64,000 nucleotides of DNA from Achromobacter agilis (GTDB taxonomy: Bacteria; Pseudomonadota; Gammaproteobacteria; Burkholderiales; Burkholderiaceae_B), in assembly GCF_900496965.1 (NCBI RefSeq), contig NZ_UFQB01000006.1, positions 1 through 64,000 of the forward strand. Reading direction: 5' to 3'. Shown here piece after piece: positions 26,527-35,270 of the stretch (positions are counted from its first letter, which is position 1; each line of letters begins with the position of its first letter). The notes beneath the pieces are model-generated. The model was not told the origin of the DNA. It ran no database searches and was given only the letters and a program-made list of their open reading frames with translations. Both the position numbers and the translations under genes were made by a program.

Positions 26527-27749
26527 CAGTGCGCCGGACGCATTTTGCGGACCTGTTCGTCAGGCGGCTGCAGGCGGGCGCCGTCGATATAGGCGAAATC
26601 CTTCATGATGCCCTTGCCGTCTTCCACTGTGGTTACGCCCACGTAGACGCCCATGGTGGATTGGTGATCGATCTTGCGGTACTGGATCTGGCCATAGGGC
26701 GTGTCAACCTTCAGGCCGGCGAAGGCGTCGACGAGCTTTTCCGTGTCCACCTCGCCGGCCGCCTTCAGGCCTTCCGCGATCGACATGAGCGACGCGTAGC
26801 CGACGACCGAACCTACTTTCGGGGTTTCGTTGTAGCGTTTCTTGTAGGCCTCGACGAAAGCGTTGTTGGCCGGGGTGTCGATGGCGTACCAGGGGTATCC
26901 GGTGACGATCCAGCCCGTGGGGGTGTCGGCGCCCAGCGGTTCCAGGTATTCGGGTTCGCCGGAAAGCACCGAGACCACGGCACGGTTCTCGAACAGGCCG
27001 CGGGTATTGCCTTCGCGCACGAAGCGCGTCAGGTCGGCGGCGAACAGCACGTTGAAGATCGCGTCGGGTTTGGCGTCGGCCAGCGCCTGCACGACGGCGC
27101 CCGCGTCGACCTTGCCCAGCGGCACGGCTTGTTCGGCCACGAATTCCACGTCGGACTGGAAGGCGGTCATCATGGCCTTGAACGTGGCCACGGCCGACTG
27201 CCCGTATTCATAATTGGGATAGACGATGGCCCAGCGCTTCTTGCGCAAGGCCAGCGCCTTGGGGGCCAGGGCCGCCACGTGCATCCAGGTGGACGGGCGC
27301 AGCCGGTACGTATAGCGGTTGCCGTCCTGCCAGGTGATCTTGTCGGTGAGCGGTTCGGCTGCCAGGAAAAACACCTGCTGCTGCTTGGCGAAGTCGGTCA
27401 GCGCCAGCCCGGTATTGGAAAGAAAGCCCCCGAAAAGCAGTTCGACTTTTTCGCGGGCCAGCAATTCCTGGGCCGCGCGCACCGAATCGCCGGGATTGCC
27501 GTTGTCGTCGCGCGAAATCACTTCCAGCTTCCTGCCCAGCACGCCGCCTCCGGCGTTGACCTGTTCCAGCGCCAGCTGCCAGCCCTTCTTGTAGGGGCCT
27601 AGGAAAGCCGGGATCGCCTTGTAGCTGTTGATCTCGCCGATGCGGATCGGCGGCTCCTTGTCTTTGGCGAAGGCGATCGGGGTCAACGCCAGGGTCAGGA
27701 GAGCCGGCGCAAGCGCGCGGCGCAGCAGGGTAAGGCAGGGACGGAGCAT
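26526..27749 (-). CDS. ABC transporter substrate-binding protein, LivJ/UrtA type
   Basis: A 407-aa periplasmic receptor of the branched-chain amino acid family. A signal sequence (MLRPCLTLLRRALAPALLTLALTPIAFA) is followed by IRIGEINSYKAIPAFLGPYKKGWQLALEQVNAGGGVLGRK, the usual start of the type I binding fold. The later YPNYEYGQSAVATFKAMM and EYLEPLGADTPTGWIVTGYPWYAIDTP regions fit. The ligand may be an amino acid, amide or aromatic acid. The start at 27749 is chosen because the signal peptide begins there. It is first in a three-gene operon with the fused permease and ATPase. Confidence 0.9.
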   Translation of the reverse strand: MLRPCLTLLRRALAPALLTLALTPIAFAKDKEPPIRIGEINSYKAIPAFLGPYKKGWQLALEQVNAGGGVLGRKLEVISRDDNGNPGDSVRAAQELLAREKVELLFGGFLSNTGLALTDFAKQQQVFFLAAEPLTDKITWQDGNRYTYRLRPSTWMHVAALAPKALALRKKRWAIVYPNYEYGQSAVATFKAMMTAFQSDVEFVAEQAVPLGKVDAGAVVQALADAKPDAIFNVLFAADLTRFVREGNTRGLFENRAVVSVLSGEPEYLEPLGADTPTGWIVTGYPWYAIDTPANNAFVEAYKKRYNETPKVGSVVGYASLMSIAEGLKAAGEVDTEKLVDAFAGLKVDTPYGQIQYRKIDHQSTMGVYVGVTTVEDGKGIMKDFAYIDGARLQPPDEQVRKMRPAH

Positions 27750-27854
27750 GGCAGGTATCGTGGATAGGGGAATCGGGCTCCTCGGGCGAGGGGCGGCGGC
27801 CCAATTGAAGCATGCGTCTTCGCGGTGCTGCAATAACGTAGCGCCGCGAACAAC

Positions 27855-27883
27855 AAAAAGGCCCTGCATTGCAGGGCCTTTTT
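27855..27883 (-). terminator. Terminator of the rpmB-rpmG operon
   Basis: A perfect 13-bp stem, AAAAAGGCCCTGC with GCAGGGCCTTTTT, has an ATT loop and ends in T residues on both strands. It lies 24 bp after the rpmG stop on the minus strand and shields the ABC operon downstream from ribosomal-protein transcription. Confidence 0.92.
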
Positions 27884-27906
27884 GGCTTTCAGGGATACCG
27901 GCCGAA

Positions 27907-28074
27907 TTACTTCAGCTTGGTTTCCTTGTAGTCGACGTGCTTGCGAGCGACGGGATCAAACTTCTTGATCAGCATCTTCTCGGGCATGTTGCGCTTGTTC
28001 TTGGTGGTCGTGTAGAAATGACCCGTGCCGGCAGTCGACTCGAGCTTGATCTTTTCGCGGATACCTTTGGCCAT
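27907..28074 (-). CDS. rpmG: 50S ribosomal protein L33
   Basis: A 55-aa L33 protein: [21 protein letters not shown] then [20 protein letters not shown]. This is the C-minus (cysteine-free) form, so zinc is not needed. It binds 23S rRNA near the E site. It follows rpmB by 37 bp, the usual proteobacterial rpmB-rpmG order. Confidence 0.97.
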   Translation of the reverse strand: MAKGIREKIKLESTAGTGHFYTTTKNKRNMPEKMLIKKFDPVARKHVDYKETKLK

Positions 28075-28111
28075 GTCGTGCTCCTAGTATGTAGATTGGC
28101 GGGATGGCCGA

Positions 28112-28348
28112 TTAGGCGATTTCGCCGCGGGCACGCATGTCGGCCAGGACGGCGTCGATGCCGTTCTTGTCGATCGTGCGGATGGCCTTGGCCGAAACAC
28201 GCAGGCGGACCCAGCGGTTTTCGCTTTCAACCCAGAACCGGCGCGATTGCAGGTTGGGCAGGAAGCGACGCTTGGTCTTGTTGTTTGCGTGCGAAACATT
28301 GTTGCCCACCATCGGGCCTTTGCCGGTCACTTGGCATACGCGTGCCAT
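28112..28348 (-). CDS. rpmB: 50S ribosomal protein L28
   Basis: A 78-aa L28 protein beginning [23 protein letters not shown], with [17 protein letters not shown]. The cysteine pairs of zinc-binding L28 forms are mostly absent. The 78-residue length fits the family, so the ATG at 28348 is used. It is the first gene of the rpmB-rpmG operon, with a candidate promoter ~300 bp upstream. Confidence 0.97.
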   Translation of the reverse strand: MARVCQVTGKGPMVGNNVSHANNKTKRRFLPNLQSRRFWVESENRWVRLRVSAKAIRTIDKNGIDAVLADMRARGEIA

Positions 28349-28686
28349 GGATGCACCTCTTTGTGTCGTTCTTACGCGCATCGCTTGGGGGGTAGACGGG
28401 GTTTTAGCCGCCGGGCTGTACAGGAACACCGCGCTTGACGCCAGTGCTGCTTTGCCGGCCACCCAGTCTTAGTGGATGAGGAGGAACCTGAATTCCGGTT
28501 CGCCCCAGTGCTTATACCCGCTGCCTGCCACCCGCGGATTTTCCTGGAGTATTCCTGGAAAAAATCTTGACGCTACGCGGTTGGGGTCAGAGTGCCGAAC
28601 TACAAAGCATAGTAGTCCTGCACGGGAAACTTCATGTGAAGACGTAGATTCTAATACGAAAAACGTAAATAAATCAAGCAGGCAGG
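28349..28686. other. Intergenic region upstream of rpmB
   Basis: The 338-bp gap holds no gene I can support. Bases 28640-28680 are AT-rich and contain the candidate rpmB promoter, and 28545-28562 has a TTCCTGGA direct repeat (ttcctggagtattcctgga). The leader to rpmB would be nearly 300 nt if that promoter is real. Confidence 0.5.
28648..28677 (-). promoter_or_regulatory. Candidate sigma-70 promoter for rpmB-rpmG
   Basis: On the minus strand TTGATT (28672-28677), an 18-bp spacer and TAGAAT (28648-28653) lie in an AT-rich patch just past the MFS gene end. Spacing and sequence are good; no experimental support. Confidence 0.5.
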
Positions 28687-29886
28687 CTAGCGGGTGTGCA
28701 ATTGCGCCACGCGGCCGGAGAGCCAGGACAGGCAGGCGCAGACCGCGAGCGTGGTGGTCAGGGGCAGCGCGCTGTCCGCCTGCCAGGCGCTGACCGCGAA
28801 ACCGGCGAGCGCGCCGCAGGACAACTGAAGCGTCCCCAATAGCGCCGACGCCGCGCCCAGCCGCTTGCCCTGTTCCGCCAGCGCGAGCGCCGCGGAGTTG
28901 GGATTCACGAAGCCCTGGCTGCCCATGTAGCAGATCAGGCACAGCATCAGCAGCGGCAGCGTCATCCAGCCCACCAGCGTCAGCGCGACCGCCGCCAGGC
29001 TGGCGCAGGCCAGCGAGACCAGCGCGCTGCGCTGCAGCTGGCGCGGCGTGTAGGTGCGCAGCAGCCGGGCGCTGATCTGCGAGCAGACGATGAGCGACAG
29101 GGCGTTGGTGCCGAACAGCAGGCCGTAGTACTGCGGAGGCACGCCGTAGAGTTCGATGAAGACGCGCGGCGAGCCGATGATGTAGGCGAACATGCCGGCC
29201 TGGCCGAAGCCGCCGGCCAGGCTGTGCGCCATGAAGCCGCGATGCGCGAACAGGTCGCGGTAGTTCCGCAGGATGGTGTTCCAGCGCAGCGGCACCACGC
29301 GCTCGGGCGCCAGCGATTCCTTCATGATCTTCAGGACCGCCGTCATCAGCATCGCGCCGCCCGCCAGCATCACCCAGAACAGGCTGCGCCAGCTGGTGAT
29401 GGCCAGCAATTGCGCGCCGATCAGCGGCGCGAGGATGGGGGCGAGGCCCATGATGAGCATCAGCAGCGACAGGGCGCGGGCGGCTTCATGGGTTTCATAG
29501 TGGTCGCGGATGACGGCCCGCGGGATCACGATGCCCGCGGCCCCGCCCATCGCCTGCACGACGCGCCAGCCGGTCAGCGCTTCGACCGATCCGGACAGCG
29601 CGCAACCGAGGGACGCGACCATGAACAGCGCCAGGCCCACCAGCAGCGGCGGCTTGCGCCCGTAGCGGTCGGCCATGGGGCCGTAGAACACCTGCGCCAT
29701 CGCCAGCCCGATCAGGTAGGCCGCCAGGGTGCGCTCGACATCGCCGCGGGATACGCCCAGGTTCGTCGCGATCGTGGGGAACGCGGGCAGGTACATATCG
29801 ATGGCGAACGGGCCGATGGCCGTCAGCGCGCCCATGAGAATAAGCCAGCCGGGCAGACCGCTGCGGAAAGATTGTGATGGGGGCAT
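28687..29886 (-). CDS. Bcr/CflA-type multidrug MFS exporter
   Basis: A 399-aa, 12-helix drug:H+ antiporter of the DHA1 Bcr/CflA branch. The N-terminal IGPFAIDMYLPAFPTIATNLGV is the branch hallmark, followed by motif A GPMADRYGRKPPLLVGL and IPRAVIRDHYETHEAARALSLLM. It is divergent from a cyclopropane synthase-like gene across 153 bp. The reading frame continues to 29982, but homology starts at the ATG at 29886. Confidence 0.9.
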   Translation of the reverse strand: MPPSQSFRSGLPGWLILMGALTAIGPFAIDMYLPAFPTIATNLGVSRGDVERTLAAYLIGLAMAQVFYGPMADRYGRKPPLLVGLALFMVASLGCALSGSVEALTGWRVVQAMGGAAGIVIPRAVIRDHYETHEAARALSLLMLIMGLAPILAPLIGAQLLAITSWRSLFWVMLAGGAMLMTAVLKIMKESLAPERVVPLRWNTILRNYRDLFAHRGFMAHSLAGGFGQAGMFAYIIGSPRVFIELYGVPPQYYGLLFGTNALSLIVCSQISARLLRTYTPRQLQRSALVSLACASLAAVALTLVGWMTLPLLMLCLICYMGSQGFVNPNSAALALAEQGKRLGAASALLGTLQLSCGALAGFAVSAWQADSALPLTTTLAVCACLSWLSGRVAQLHTR

Positions 29887-30039
29887 GTGGATCGCGTTGC
29901 AACGCAGGACAGGGCGCCGATGCGGTTTGTTGCATGTTTTGGGCCAAGTCAGCGACTGTATCACGCGTAGCCTTACATGCAAGTTTCAACGATTTTCCGA
30001 TAAAGTCGTTGGCGTCCGTACGCATCCAGGGGAGTAGCC

Positions 30040-31302
30040 GTGAATCCTTTGTTGTCTGTGGTGGAACGCAAGCTGCAGGCCTTGCCCTTGACCGTCCAGT
30101 TGGTGTTGCCCGACGGCGCCGTGCTGGGGCCGCCCGATCCGCGGGTCCGGTTCGTGGCCCATGACAAGACCGCGCTGGCCCACCTGGCCGAAGGCGCCGT
30201 CGGCATCCTGGGGCAGGACTACGTCGAAGGCCGCATCGATATCGAAGGCAATATGCGCGACGTCATGACGGCCGCCGCGGCGCTTTTGCCGGGCTCGCCG
30301 GTGGATGCGGCCCGGGGCGGCTGGCTGACCGAGCTGGTCCGCAAGGTCATGTCGGTCTGGCGGCACTCGGTGGAGCGCGACGCGAAGCAGATCGAATTCC
30401 ATTACGACCTGTCCGACGATTTCTACGCGCTTTGGCTGGACCCGCGCCGGGTGTACTCCTGCGCCTACTTCCGCCAGCCCGGCATGACGCTGGCCCAGGC
30501 CCAGGAGGCCAAGCTGGACCACATCTGCCGCAAACTGCGCCTGCGGGACGGCGAACGCTTCCTGGACGTGGGCGCAGGGTGGGGCGGGCTGCTGCTCTGG
30601 GCCGCCGAGAACTATGGCGTCGATGCCACCGGCATTACGCTGTCGCGCAACCAGCACGCGCACGTCAGCCGCTTGATCGAGGAGAAGGGCCTGGCAGGCC
30701 GCGTCCGCATGGCGCTGCTGGACTACCGCAAGCTCGACGAATCCGTCCCCTACGACAAGATTGCCTCGGTCGGCATGTTCGAGCACGTGGGACGCGCGCA
30801 GTTGGAGGGGTATTTCGCCAAGCTGCGCCGCCTGCTCAAGCCGGGCGGCCTGATCATGAACCATGGTATTACGGCGGCGGGCGTCTACAACGCCGAACTG
30901 GGCAATGGCATGGGCGAGTTCATCGAAAAGTACATCTTCCCCGGCGGCGAGCTGACCCATATCAGCGTCGTGATGGAAGCCATGACCAACGGCGGCCTGG
31001 AAGAAGTGGACGTGGAAAACCTGCGGCCGCATTATGCGCGCACGCTATGGGCGTGGAGCGATGCGCTGGAGGCGCGGTTGCCCGAGGCGGCCCGGATCCT
31101 GGGGGGCGAGCAGGGCGAACGCTCGCTGCGGGCGTACCGGCTCTACCTTGCGGGGTGCGCCATGGGGTTCGAGCACGGTTGGATCGCGCTGCACCAGATA
31201 CTGGCGCAGCCGCCGGCCACCGGGCGTCCGGATGAGCTAGACAACCCGGCGGACCTCGCTTATCCGTGGCGGCGGGACTATATGTATGGAGAGGGGCGCT
31301 AG
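30040..31302 (+). CDS. Cyclopropane-fatty-acyl-phospholipid synthase family methyltransferase
   Basis: A 420-aa SAM-dependent enzyme of the CFA synthase family, which adds a methylene bridge to unsaturated acyl chains of membrane lipids. The SAM-binding motif is FLDVGAGWGGLLLWAAENYG. Upstream is IEFHYDLSDDFYALWLDP, the family's bicarbonate/active-site neighbourhood, and later VGMFEHVGRAQLEGYFAKL and YIFPGGELTH. The length fits. CFA modification gives acid and stress resistance in stationary phase. It starts with GTG at 30040 (AGGGGAG ribosome site nearby). Confidence 0.9.
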   Translation: MNPLLSVVERKLQALPLTVQLVLPDGAVLGPPDPRVRFVAHDKTALAHLAEGAVGILGQDYVEGRIDIEGNMRDVMTAAAALLPGSPVDAARGGWLTELVRKVMSVWRHSVERDAKQIEFHYDLSDDFYALWLDPRRVYSCAYFRQPGMTLAQAQEAKLDHICRKLRLRDGERFLDVGAGWGGLLLWAAENYGVDATGITLSRNQHAHVSRLIEEKGLAGRVRMALLDYRKLDESVPYDKIASVGMFEHVGRAQLEGYFAKLRRLLKPGGLIMNHGITAAGVYNAELGNGMGEFIEKYIFPGGELTHISVVMEAMTNGGLEEVDVENLRPHYARTLWAWSDALEARLPEAARILGGEQGERSLRAYRLYLAGCAMGFEHGWIALHQILAQPPATGRPDELDNPADLAYPWRRDYMYGEGR

Positions 31303-31333
31303 CGCTGCCCTTCCGGTGGCGGTAAAAACCGCG

Positions 31334-31379
31334 GCGGGGGCATATTCAGGCGTGGCGCACGGCCGGGATATGCCCCCGC
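31334..31379. repeat. Perfect 12-bp inverted repeat downstream of cfa-like gene
   Basis: GCGGGGGCATAT (31334-31345) is the exact complement of ATATGCCCCCGC (31368-31379), with a 22-nt loop. It could form a long hairpin at the end of the cyclopropane synthase mRNA. There is no T-tract, so termination is uncertain. Confidence 0.6.
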
Positions 31380-31459
31380 AGGTGGCCGAAAAGGCCGTTT
31401 CCGGCGGTTTTGAAACTACTGGAATGTATTAATAAGAATATATTATTTACTGAATGTGT

Positions 31460-31478
31460 CTTTGATTCCGAATCAAAG
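31460..31478. promoter_or_regulatory. Palindrome CTTTGATTC-C-GAATCAAAG
   Basis: A 9-bp perfect inverted repeat with a one-base centre inside the AT-rich region upstream of the ProX gene. Its size and symmetry suit a dimeric regulator's operator. No regulator gene is adjacent. Confidence 0.5.
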
Positions 31479-31639
31479 TTCCTTAGGGGAAAACTGCGAT
31501 TTACCCGTGGTCGATCGGGGTTATCCCGGACGCTTTTTCCCCTGGATGTATCTGTTTTATTCAAACCTAGGGTTGGGCTGAGCATCAATTTCGTTTAAGA
31601 TGCTCGCTTCTTCGTTCAGTTTGTTCACTTTCTGTGGGT

Positions 31640-31662
31640 TTTCAAAAACCGCGTTTTTGAAA
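31640..31662. promoter_or_regulatory. Palindrome TTTCAAAAAC-CGC-GTTTTTGAAA
   Basis: A perfect 10-bp inverted repeat with a 3-nt centre, 159 bp upstream of the ProX start. It could be an operator or a hairpin in the leader. Confidence 0.5.
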
Positions 31663-31820
31663 CTCCTGTCTTGCAAGACTCCGCATCCTCGCGGCCAGTC
31701 TTGTTGCTAGTGTCGGTTTGTATTGGCGGTTCAGCCCGTCTTCCGCACAACCCCCTTAGCTCCATGGCACCCACGGGCCCAGCCCGACGTGTGTCCCTGA
31801 ACCTATGGAGGCAAAAGCCA

Positions 31821-32822
31821 ATGCGTTTCACCCCCGTCAAGACCCTGGCCGCCGCGGCCGTGTTCTTTGCATTCGCCGGTTCGGCCCAGGCCGCCGATGC
31901 CGCCCAATGCGAACTCAAGCGTCCTGTCAATTTCGGCGCCATGAACTGGGAATCCAACCTGGTTCTGGTTGACGTCGAACGCTTCATCATGGAAAAGGGC
32001 TATGGTTGCAAGACCGAAACCCTGCCTACCGAAACCCTGCCCGCCCTGGCCGCGCTCGAGCGCGGCGACCTGGACATCAACACCGAGATCTGGCTGAACA
32101 GCGTCGCCGATCCCTGGGACCGCGCCGAGAAGACCGGCAAGGTCAAGCGCATCGGCGATCTCTACATGGGCGCCGAAGGCTGGTACATCCCGCGCTACAC
32201 GGCCGAGCGCCTGCCGGAATTGAAATCCGCGGCCGACCTGCCGAAGTTCAAGGACCAGTTCAAGGATCCGGAAGAGCCCGGCAAGGGCCGTTTCTACGGC
32301 TGCCCGGCAGGCTGGGGCTGCGAAGTGACCAGCAACAACCTGTTCCACGCCTTGAAGCTGCAAGACACATACACCCTGTATTCGCCCGGCACGGGCGCGG
32401 CGCAGAAGGCGGCCCTGATGTCGGCCTACAAGCGCAAGCAGAACGTTGTCTTCTACTACTGGTCGCCCACGCCGCTGGTCGGCTCGATGGACCTGGTCAA
32501 GCTGGACATGCCGCCCTATGACGCGGAAAAGCACAAGTGCCTGACGGCGCCCAAGTGCGCCAATCCCGAGCCCAGCGCCTATCCTGACAACCCCGTCTTC
32601 ACCGCCGTAAACACCAAGTTCTCGGAGGAGGCCCCCAAGCTCACCGAATTCCTGTCCAAGGTGTCGGTGCCGCTGCCGGTGATCAACGAAACCCTGGCCC
32701 ACATGGAAGAGACCGGCGACGAGTCCGCCGCCGTGGCCAAGTGGTTCCTGAAGACCAAGCCCGACGTCTGGACCAAGTGGGTCCCCGCCGACGTCGCCGG
32801 GCGCGTCCAAAGCGCGCTCTAA
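31821..32822 (+). CDS. ABC transporter substrate-binding protein, ProX/glycine-betaine type
   Basis: A 333-aa periplasmic receptor for quaternary amines (glycine betaine, choline or proline betaine). The signal peptide MRFTPVKTLAAAAVFFAFAGSAQA is followed by CELKRPVNFGAMNWESNLVLVDVERFIMEKGYG, typical of the OpuAC/ProX fold. Aromatic cage candidates are in GWYIPRYTAE and FYYWSPTPLV. An additional cysteine pair (CPAGWGCE and HKCLTAPKC) could form disulfides. The start at 31821 has a GGAGG site ten bases upstream. It leads a three-gene transporter with the permease and ATPase. Confidence 0.88.
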   Translation: MRFTPVKTLAAAAVFFAFAGSAQAADAAQCELKRPVNFGAMNWESNLVLVDVERFIMEKGYGCKTETLPTETLPALAALERGDLDINTEIWLNSVADPWDRAEKTGKVKRIGDLYMGAEGWYIPRYTAERLPELKSAADLPKFKDQFKDPEEPGKGRFYGCPAGWGCEVTSNNLFHALKLQDTYTLYSPGTGAAQKAALMSAYKRKQNVVFYYWSPTPLVGSMDLVKLDMPPYDAEKHKCLTAPKCANPEPSAYPDNPVFTAVNTKFSEEAPKLTEFLSKVSVPLPVINETLAHMEETGDESAAVAKWFLKTKPDVWTKWVPADVAGRVQSAL

Positions 32823-32903
32823 CCTGCCGTGAGCCTGGCTGCGCGCCACCGTGGCGCGTACCGGCCCATCCCCGGGCCGGACTGCTTTGCCGGGATGGCC
32901 GCC

Positions 32904-32925
32904 GGCCGGGCACCGTTGCCCGGCC
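32904..32925 (+). other. Hairpin between receptor and permease genes
   Basis: GGCCGGGCA (32904-32912) pairs with TGCCCGGCC (32917-32925) around CCGT in the 232-bp gap between the ProX-like and ProW-like genes. Such intercistronic hairpins commonly raise receptor over permease mRNA by stabilising the upstream message. The role is inferred. Confidence 0.5.
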
Positions 32926-33054
32926 CGATGCGCGCTCGTGCCGCCGATTTGGCGGGCCGCTTCCGCCACGGAAGCCCCCTGGTTTCATTGTCTTGCGCGA
33001 TGCCGCGGCCTGCGGCGACACGGGCGATGAGCGCGCCAGAATGGAGTAGAACGA

Positions 33055-33912
33055 ATGTTTCCTGAAATTATTCCCGCCCGGCAGGTCCGGGGGGCGATCG
33101 ACGGGTTTGTCGATCACCTGGTCACCAATTACGCGGACACGCTGGAGACCATGTCGCAGCCGGTCCTGCATGCGCTGGTCTGGCTGGAGCAGCTGCTGCG
33201 CAGCTCGCCCTGGTGGGCGGTGGTCGTGGTGACAGTGGCGATCGCCTGGGGCGTGAGCCGCCGCATCGGCCTGAGCCTGGCAATGGGCGCGCTGTTGTGC
33301 GTGATCGGCGTCCTGGGCCTGTGGGACGCCGGCATGCAGACGCTGGCGCTGATGATCATGGCCGCCGGCCTGTCGGTTTTGATCGGCATCCCGCTGGGCG
33401 TGCTGATGGCGCGAGTGAACTGGCTGCGCTCCATCATGCTGCCGGTGCTGGACGTGATGCAGACCATGCCCAGCTTTGTGTACCTGATCCCCGTTGTGAT
33501 GTTGTTTGGCCTGGGCAAGATCCCCGCCATCATCGCCACCGTGATCTACGCCGTGCCGCCGCTAATTCGCCTGACCGACCTGGGCATCCGCCTGGTCGAC
33601 CGTGAAGTGCTGGAAGCGTCGCGCGCGTTCGGCGCCAACCCGCGCCAGCAATTGTTCGGCGTGCAGCTGCCGCTGGCCCTGCCCAACATCATGGCCGGCA
33701 TCAACCAGACCACGATGATGGCCTTGTCGATGGTAGTGATCGCGTCGATGATCGGCGCGCGCGGCCTGGGCTATGAAGTGCTGCTGGGGATCAACCGCCT
33801 GGAAGTCGGCCGCGGCCTGCTGGCGGGCTTGGGTATCGTGGTGCTGGCCGTGCTGTTCGACCGGATCACGCAATCGTATGGACAGCGCATGCGCATGGGA
33901 GGCCAGCGATGA
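33055..33912 (+). CDS. ABC permease, ProW type
   Basis: A 285-aa inner-membrane permease of the proline/glycine betaine importer. An extended N-terminus precedes about six helices. The coupling (EAA-like) loop is the EASRAFGANPRQQLFGVQLPLALPNIMAGINQ region, and MMALSMVVIASMIGARGLGYEVLLGI is a strong family block. Its stop overlaps the ATPase start by four bases, so they are coupled. Confidence 0.92.
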   Translation: MFPEIIPARQVRGAIDGFVDHLVTNYADTLETMSQPVLHALVWLEQLLRSSPWWAVVVVTVAIAWGVSRRIGLSLAMGALLCVIGVLGLWDAGMQTLALMIMAAGLSVLIGIPLGVLMARVNWLRSIMLPVLDVMQTMPSFVYLIPVVMLFGLGKIPAIIATVIYAVPPLIRLTDLGIRLVDREVLEASRAFGANPRQQLFGVQLPLALPNIMAGINQTTMMALSMVVIASMIGARGLGYEVLLGINRLEVGRGLLAGLGIVVLAVLFDRITQSYGQRMRMGGQR

Positions 33913-35162
33913 GCAAGATCGAGGTCAAGAACATCTACAAGGTCTTCGGCTCGCATCCGAAGAAATGGCTGCAAGCCGCCCAGAACGGCATGAGCAAGGA
34001 ACAGTTGCTGGCTGAAAGCGGCCACACGCTGGGCTTGCGCGATATCAGCCTGTCCATCGAAGAGGGCAGCATCTACGTCATCATGGGGCTGTCGGGTTCC
34101 GGCAAGTCCACGCTGATCCGCCACTTCAACCGGCTGATCGAACCCAGCGCCGGCCATATCCTGGTCGATGGGGTGGACGTGGTCAGCCTGAACAAGCGCG
34201 ACCTGGAAGTCTTCCGTCAAAAGAAGATGAGCATGGTGTTCCAGCGCTTCGGTTTGTTCCCGCATCGCACGGTGCTGGACAACGCCGCCTACGGCCTGAC
34301 CGTGCAGGGCGTGGGCCGCGCCGAACGCGAGAAGCGCGCCCGCGACTGGCTTGAGCAAGTGGGGCTGGCGGGTTTTGAAAACCAGTATCCGCATCAGTTG
34401 TCGGGCGGCATGCAGCAGCGGGTGGGTTTGGCGCGCGCGCTGGCCACCGACGCTGAAATCCTGCTGATGGACGAAGCGTTCTCGGCGCTGGACCCGTTGA
34501 TCCGCCGCGAAATGCAGGATCAACTGCTGCAATTGCAGGCAAAGCTGAACAAGACCATCGTGTTCATCACGCACGATCTGGACGAGGCCCTGCGCCTGGG
34601 CAACCGCATCGCCATCCTGAAGGACGGAGAGCTGGTGCAGGAAGGCACGCCGGAAGACATCCTGCTGAATCCGGCCAACGATTACGTGCAATCGTTCCTG
34701 CAGGACGTGAACCGCACCAAGGTGCTCAACGCCACGCATGCCGTGAACCCCGCGCGCCTGACGCTGACCATGCGCTCGCGCCCCGCGCACGCCATGGACC
34801 GCATGCGCGCGTTGGACTACGAGTACGCGCCGGTGCTGGACGGCAAGCGCCTGGCAGGCGTGCTGACCGCCGAGGCGGCGGAAAAGGCCATCCAGGACGG
34901 CGTGCGCGACATCTCCCGCTACGTCGAGGACCTGGCGTCCGTGCCGGCCACGGCTGGCCTGGGCGAAGTGCTGGCCCAACTGGTCCATAGCGACCAGCCG
35001 GTGGCGGTGACGGGCGAGGACGACGAGTTCATCGGCATGCTGTCGCGCAAGAAGGTCGTGGAGCTGGTTACGCCGGCCCTGGCCGACACGCCACCTGCCG
35101 ACGAGGCGCCTGTCGCCGCTGAGGCGGAGCCCGAGCTGGAGCACCGCGACAAGGCGGCCTGA
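33909..35162 (+). CDS. ABC ATPase, ProV type, with CBS-like C-terminus
   Basis: A 417-aa ATPase. Walker A is GLSGSGKST, the signature LSGGMQQRVGLARALA, and Walker B ILLMDEAFSALDP. A C-terminal extension of about 150 residues holds CBS-like repeats (YAPVLDGKRLAGVLTAE and QPVAVTGEDDEFIGMLSRKKVVEL). In OpuA/ProV systems these sense ionic strength or cyclic nucleotides and gate transport. It should power import of a compatible solute for osmotic protection or as nutrient. Confidence 0.92.
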   Translation: MSKIEVKNIYKVFGSHPKKWLQAAQNGMSKEQLLAESGHTLGLRDISLSIEEGSIYVIMGLSGSGKSTLIRHFNRLIEPSAGHILVDGVDVVSLNKRDLEVFRQKKMSMVFQRFGLFPHRTVLDNAAYGLTVQGVGRAEREKRARDWLEQVGLAGFENQYPHQLSGGMQQRVGLARALATDAEILLMDEAFSALDPLIRREMQDQLLQLQAKLNKTIVFITHDLDEALRLGNRIAILKDGELVQEGTPEDILLNPANDYVQSFLQDVNRTKVLNATHAVNPARLTLTMRSRPAHAMDRMRALDYEYAPVLDGKRLAGVLTAEAAEKAIQDGVRDISRYVEDLASVPATAGLGEVLAQLVHSDQPVAVTGEDDEFIGMLSRKKVVELVTPALADTPPADEAPVAAEAEPELEHRDKAA

Positions 35163-35270
35163 CAGGGAAGACCCGTATCCGGACTGTGCCTGCGCATGGG
35201 CAAAGTCCGGATATGATGGTCCGCCGGCCGCTCAGGCCGGTTGCCCCTATTCGGAATATCGGAAGCCGTC

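Larger units (their letters stand above)
31303..31820. other. AT-rich intergenic region with several palindromes
   Basis: No gene is supported in these 518 bp. Most of 31410-31640 is strikingly AT-rich compared with the surroundings. It contains three dyads, annotated separately, and two near-identical GTTTTGAAACT words (around 31407 and 31653). It lies between the cyclopropane synthase gene and the ProX gene, on the + strand for both. It is a candidate regulatory region for the osmolyte transporter, perhaps with a small RNA. Confidence 0.5.

Noticed and set aside
28463-28686. Possible tRNA or CRISPR-like element in the rpmB upstream gap
   Set aside because: No cloverleaf or repeat-spacer pattern could be built from this sequence.
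31410-31640. Insertion-sequence remnant in the AT-rich region
   Set aside because: The dyads are short and there is no transposase fragment or target-site duplication that I can recognise.
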